Shown one piece after another: positions 6,860-8,541 of a stretch of DNA of 8,541 bases. Under the pieces are notes generated by a model that saw only the letters and a list, made by a program, of their open reading frames with translations, searched no databases and was not told the origin of the DNA. The number at the start of each line of letters is the position of its first letter. Position 1 is the first letter of the stretch. The position numbers were made by a program, and so were the translations under genes. This DNA comes from Alphaproteobacteria bacterium. Lineage in GTDB: Bacteria; Pseudomonadota; Alphaproteobacteria; Sneathiellales; Sneathiellaceae. The stretch is from the NCBI GenBank assembly GCA_006226265.1, contig SBHH01000044.1, positions 1 through 8,541 of the forward strand. Direction: 5' to 3'.

Positions 6860-7639
6860 ATGACCAGACTGTCCAAACTGAGCCGCTCCATCGCCGGAAA
6901 GACTGCGCTCGTTACCGGCGCGGCAAGCGGCATGGGTCGCGCCACGGCCCATCTATTCGCCGATGAAGGCGCGAATATCGCCGTCACCGACATCAACGAG
7001 GAAGGGGTCGCGAAGGTGGTGAAGGAGATCAAGGATGCTGGAGGAAGCGCGGAAGGCTGGGTCCTGGATGTTACGAATGACGAGAATATCCGCGACGTTG
7101 TAGCCCGGATTGCGGAAACCTTTGGCGGTCTTGATATCCTGATCAACAACGCCGGATTTGCCCGCCATGTCTCGATCGAGGATGAGGGTTATGAAGCCGT
7201 CTGGCAGCAGCATATGGATGTCCTCTTGACCGCACATGTCCGCCTGATCCGTGCCGCCCTGCCGCATTTGAAGAAATCCGGCGAGGGACGCATCGTCAAT
7301 ATCGCTTCGACCGAGGGGCTCGGCGCGACGCCCGAGGTGAGCCCCTATTCTTCCGCCAAGCATGGCGTGATCGGGCTCACGCGCTCCCTCGCCGTCGATC
7401 TTCCGAAATTCGGCATCACGGTCAATTGCATTTGTCCCGGCGCGGTCCATACCGGCATCACCGAGCGGATCAAGGACGAGCATAAGGAGATTTTCGCCCG
7501 CCGCCGCATCCCCCTCGCCCGCTATGGCGAACCGGAGGAAGTGGCCCATGCAACCTTGAGCCTGGCGCTGCCCGCCGCTTCCTACATCAATGGGGTTGCC
7601 CTGCCGGTCGATGCCGGCCTCACCATCAAGAACGCCTGA
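6860..7639 (+). CDS. Short-chain dehydrogenase/reductase, NAD(H)-type loop
   Basis: Classical SDR of 259 residues. The glycine-rich motif is TGAASGMG (19-26), strand 2 ends in VTD with D44, which favours NAD(H), and NNAG is intact at 96-99. The active-site residues are S150 (NIASTEG), Y163 and K167 (YSSAK). The catalytic-tetrad asparagine present in the preceding SDR is absent: the equivalent segment reads HMDVLLTAH, with L122 at the Asn position. I recall a subfamily with this VLLT-type segment together with NIASTEGLGA and CICPGA, so the change is probably subfamily-wide. The Shine-Dalgarno is weak (a GGAA around 6849-6852). The gap of 30 bp to the upstream SDR and shared direction suggest co-transcription. 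Its last 14 bases overlap the tail of the LysR gene. The substrate is unknown. Confidence 0.88.
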   Translation: MTRLSKLSRSIAGKTALVTGAASGMGRATAHLFADEGANIAVTDINEEGVAKVVKEIKDAGGSAEGWVLDVTNDENIRDVVARIAETFGGLDILINNAGFARHVSIEDEGYEAVWQQHMDVLLTAHVRLIRAALPHLKKSGEGRIVNIASTEGLGATPEVSPYSSAKHGVIGLTRSLAVDLPKFGITVNCICPGAVHTGITERIKDEHKEIFARRRIPLARYGEPEEVAHATLSLALPAASYINGVALPVDAGLTIKNA

Positions 7640-8534
7640 GCGGAGCCGGTTGCCCGGAGAGCTTCGCGGCGATCATGTCCTTGAACACGACGGCCGCCGG
7701 GTTGAGCGTGCGGCCCGAAAGGGTAATGATCCCAACCGGCCGGAGGACCAGCGGCTCCTGTAGTTTCAGCGGAACGATGTTGGACCTGTCGATCACCGGA
7801 AGATAGGATGACAGGATAACCCCGACACCGGCCCCGGCCGAGACGAGGGCCGCTGCCGTCTGGATCAGGGCGGGTTCGAACACGGCATTGAGCTCCAGCC
7901 CCTGCCCCGCGAGCGTCTTGTCGATACTGCGGCGGACCCCCGTATCTTTCGAGAGCAGAACGATTTCCTCGCCTTCAAGCTCTCGCCATCGCACTGCCGA
8001 TCGGGTGCTTAACGGATGATCCTTTGTGACGATCAGCATGATCTCGTCGTCATACATCGGCTGGAATTCAAGATCGCCCATTTCTTCCGGATAGGAGGCG
8101 ATGGCGAAGTCGGCCTCACCGTCTCTCACACGGTCGATAACAGTCTCCCAGACTCCGTCGTAAAGCTGTATCCGGATATCCGGATATTTCTGGCGAAATG
8201 CGACGATCAATGATGGAAGCTGATTAGTGGCAACGGACGGAAAGGCCGCCACAGATACCTTGCCTCTTTTAAGGCGGGCAAGATCTTTCATATGGGCGGC
8301 GGCCAGCTCCAGATCGCGCACCACCGTCCGCGCAAGCGGCAGAAACTCGGTCCCCATTTCCGTCAGTTCCACCTGACGGGTACTGCGCGTCAGCAACTGA
8401 ACGCCCATCTCCGCCTCCAGCTGCTGGATCAGGAGGGACAGGGTCGGCTGGGTTACATTCTGCTCCTCTGCTGCCTTCGTAAAATGCAGATGCCGGGCAA
8501 CGGCATCGAATGCACGGAAATGCTTGATATCCAT
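7626..8534 (-). CDS. LysR-family transcriptional regulator
   Basis: A 302-residue regulator, the normal length for the family. The N-terminal winged helix-turn-helix covers about residues 1-60, with the recognition region FTKAAEEQNVTQPTLS followed by LIQQLEAEMG and LLTRSTRQVELTEMG. A linker helix (about 64-88) leads to a LysR substrate-binding domain of the periplasmic-binding-protein type starting near GKVSVAAFPS (91-100) and running to the end. The ATG at 8534 lies 7 bases from the window edge, so its promoter and any divergent target gene are outside. LysR proteins often regulate a divergent neighbour, so the target is more likely to the right of the window than the SDR genes on its left. 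The gene is convergent with the second SDR and overlaps it by 14 bp. The effector is unknown. Confidence 0.93.
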   Translation of the reverse strand: MDIKHFRAFDAVARHLHFTKAAEEQNVTQPTLSLLIQQLEAEMGVQLLTRSTRQVELTEMGTEFLPLARTVVRDLELAAAHMKDLARLKRGKVSVAAFPSVATNQLPSLIVAFRQKYPDIRIQLYDGVWETVIDRVRDGEADFAIASYPEEMGDLEFQPMYDDEIMLIVTKDHPLSTRSAVRWRELEGEEIVLLSKDTGVRRSIDKTLAGQGLELNAVFEPALIQTAAALVSAGAGVGVILSSYLPVIDRSNIVPLKLQEPLVLRPVGIITLSGRTLNPAAVVFKDMIAAKLSGQPAPLRRS

Positions 8535-8541
8535 ATTATTT

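Noticed and set aside
7626..8534. LysR protein as the regulator of the SDR pair
   Set aside because: It is convergent with the SDR genes, and its promoter region lies at the right window edge, where its usual divergent target would be; nothing in the window ties it to the SDR promoter.

Overview
The window reads as ordinary chromosomal DNA from an alphaproteobacterium. The case rests on the GC-rich third codon positions, the GTG starts, and above all the class IIA HAD hydrolase of the TIGR01459 type, a family I associate mainly with Alphaproteobacteria. This assignment is inference; there is no rRNA or other marker gene here. Seven protein-coding genes fill almost the whole window. The largest gene-free stretch is about 150 bp (5945-6094), and I see no tRNA, rRNA, CRISPR array, insertion sequence or phage gene.

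Left block, + strand (about 11-5001): a YtcJ-type metal-dependent amidohydrolase overlaps by ATGA with a COG0523 (CobW/P47K-type) GTPase carrying the CxCC motif and a histidine-rich loop. After 78 bp comes a Cu(+)-exporting P1B-type ATPase with an N-terminal YHS domain and a CPMHP-type heavy-metal-binding domain in place of the usual HMA domain. In the gap before the ATPase sits a promoter with a 19-bp spacer filled by a dyad, the architecture used by MerR-family metal sensors. The three genes share a metal theme: a metalloenzyme, a probable metal-insertion GTPase coupled to it, and a copper exporter that probably has its own switch.

Middle, - strand (5030-5944): the TIGR01459-type HAD hydrolase, convergent with the ATPase. 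Its nucleophile motif lacks the usual second aspartate.

Right block: two short-chain dehydrogenases/reductases, 30 bp apart on the + strand (6095-6829 and 6860-7639), probably form an operon. Their nucleotide-binding loops point to different cofactors, NADP(H) for the first and NAD(H) for the second. A LysR-type regulator on the - strand (7626-8534) overlaps the second SDR tail to tail by 14 bp and is read from the right edge of the window. Its likely target promoter lies beyond that edge, so a link to the SDR pair is not established.

No clearly new system is visible. The points most worth a second look are the amidohydrolase-GTPase coupling, the MerR-like promoter in front of the copper ATPase, the HAD nucleophile loop, and the cofactor-mismatched SDR pair.
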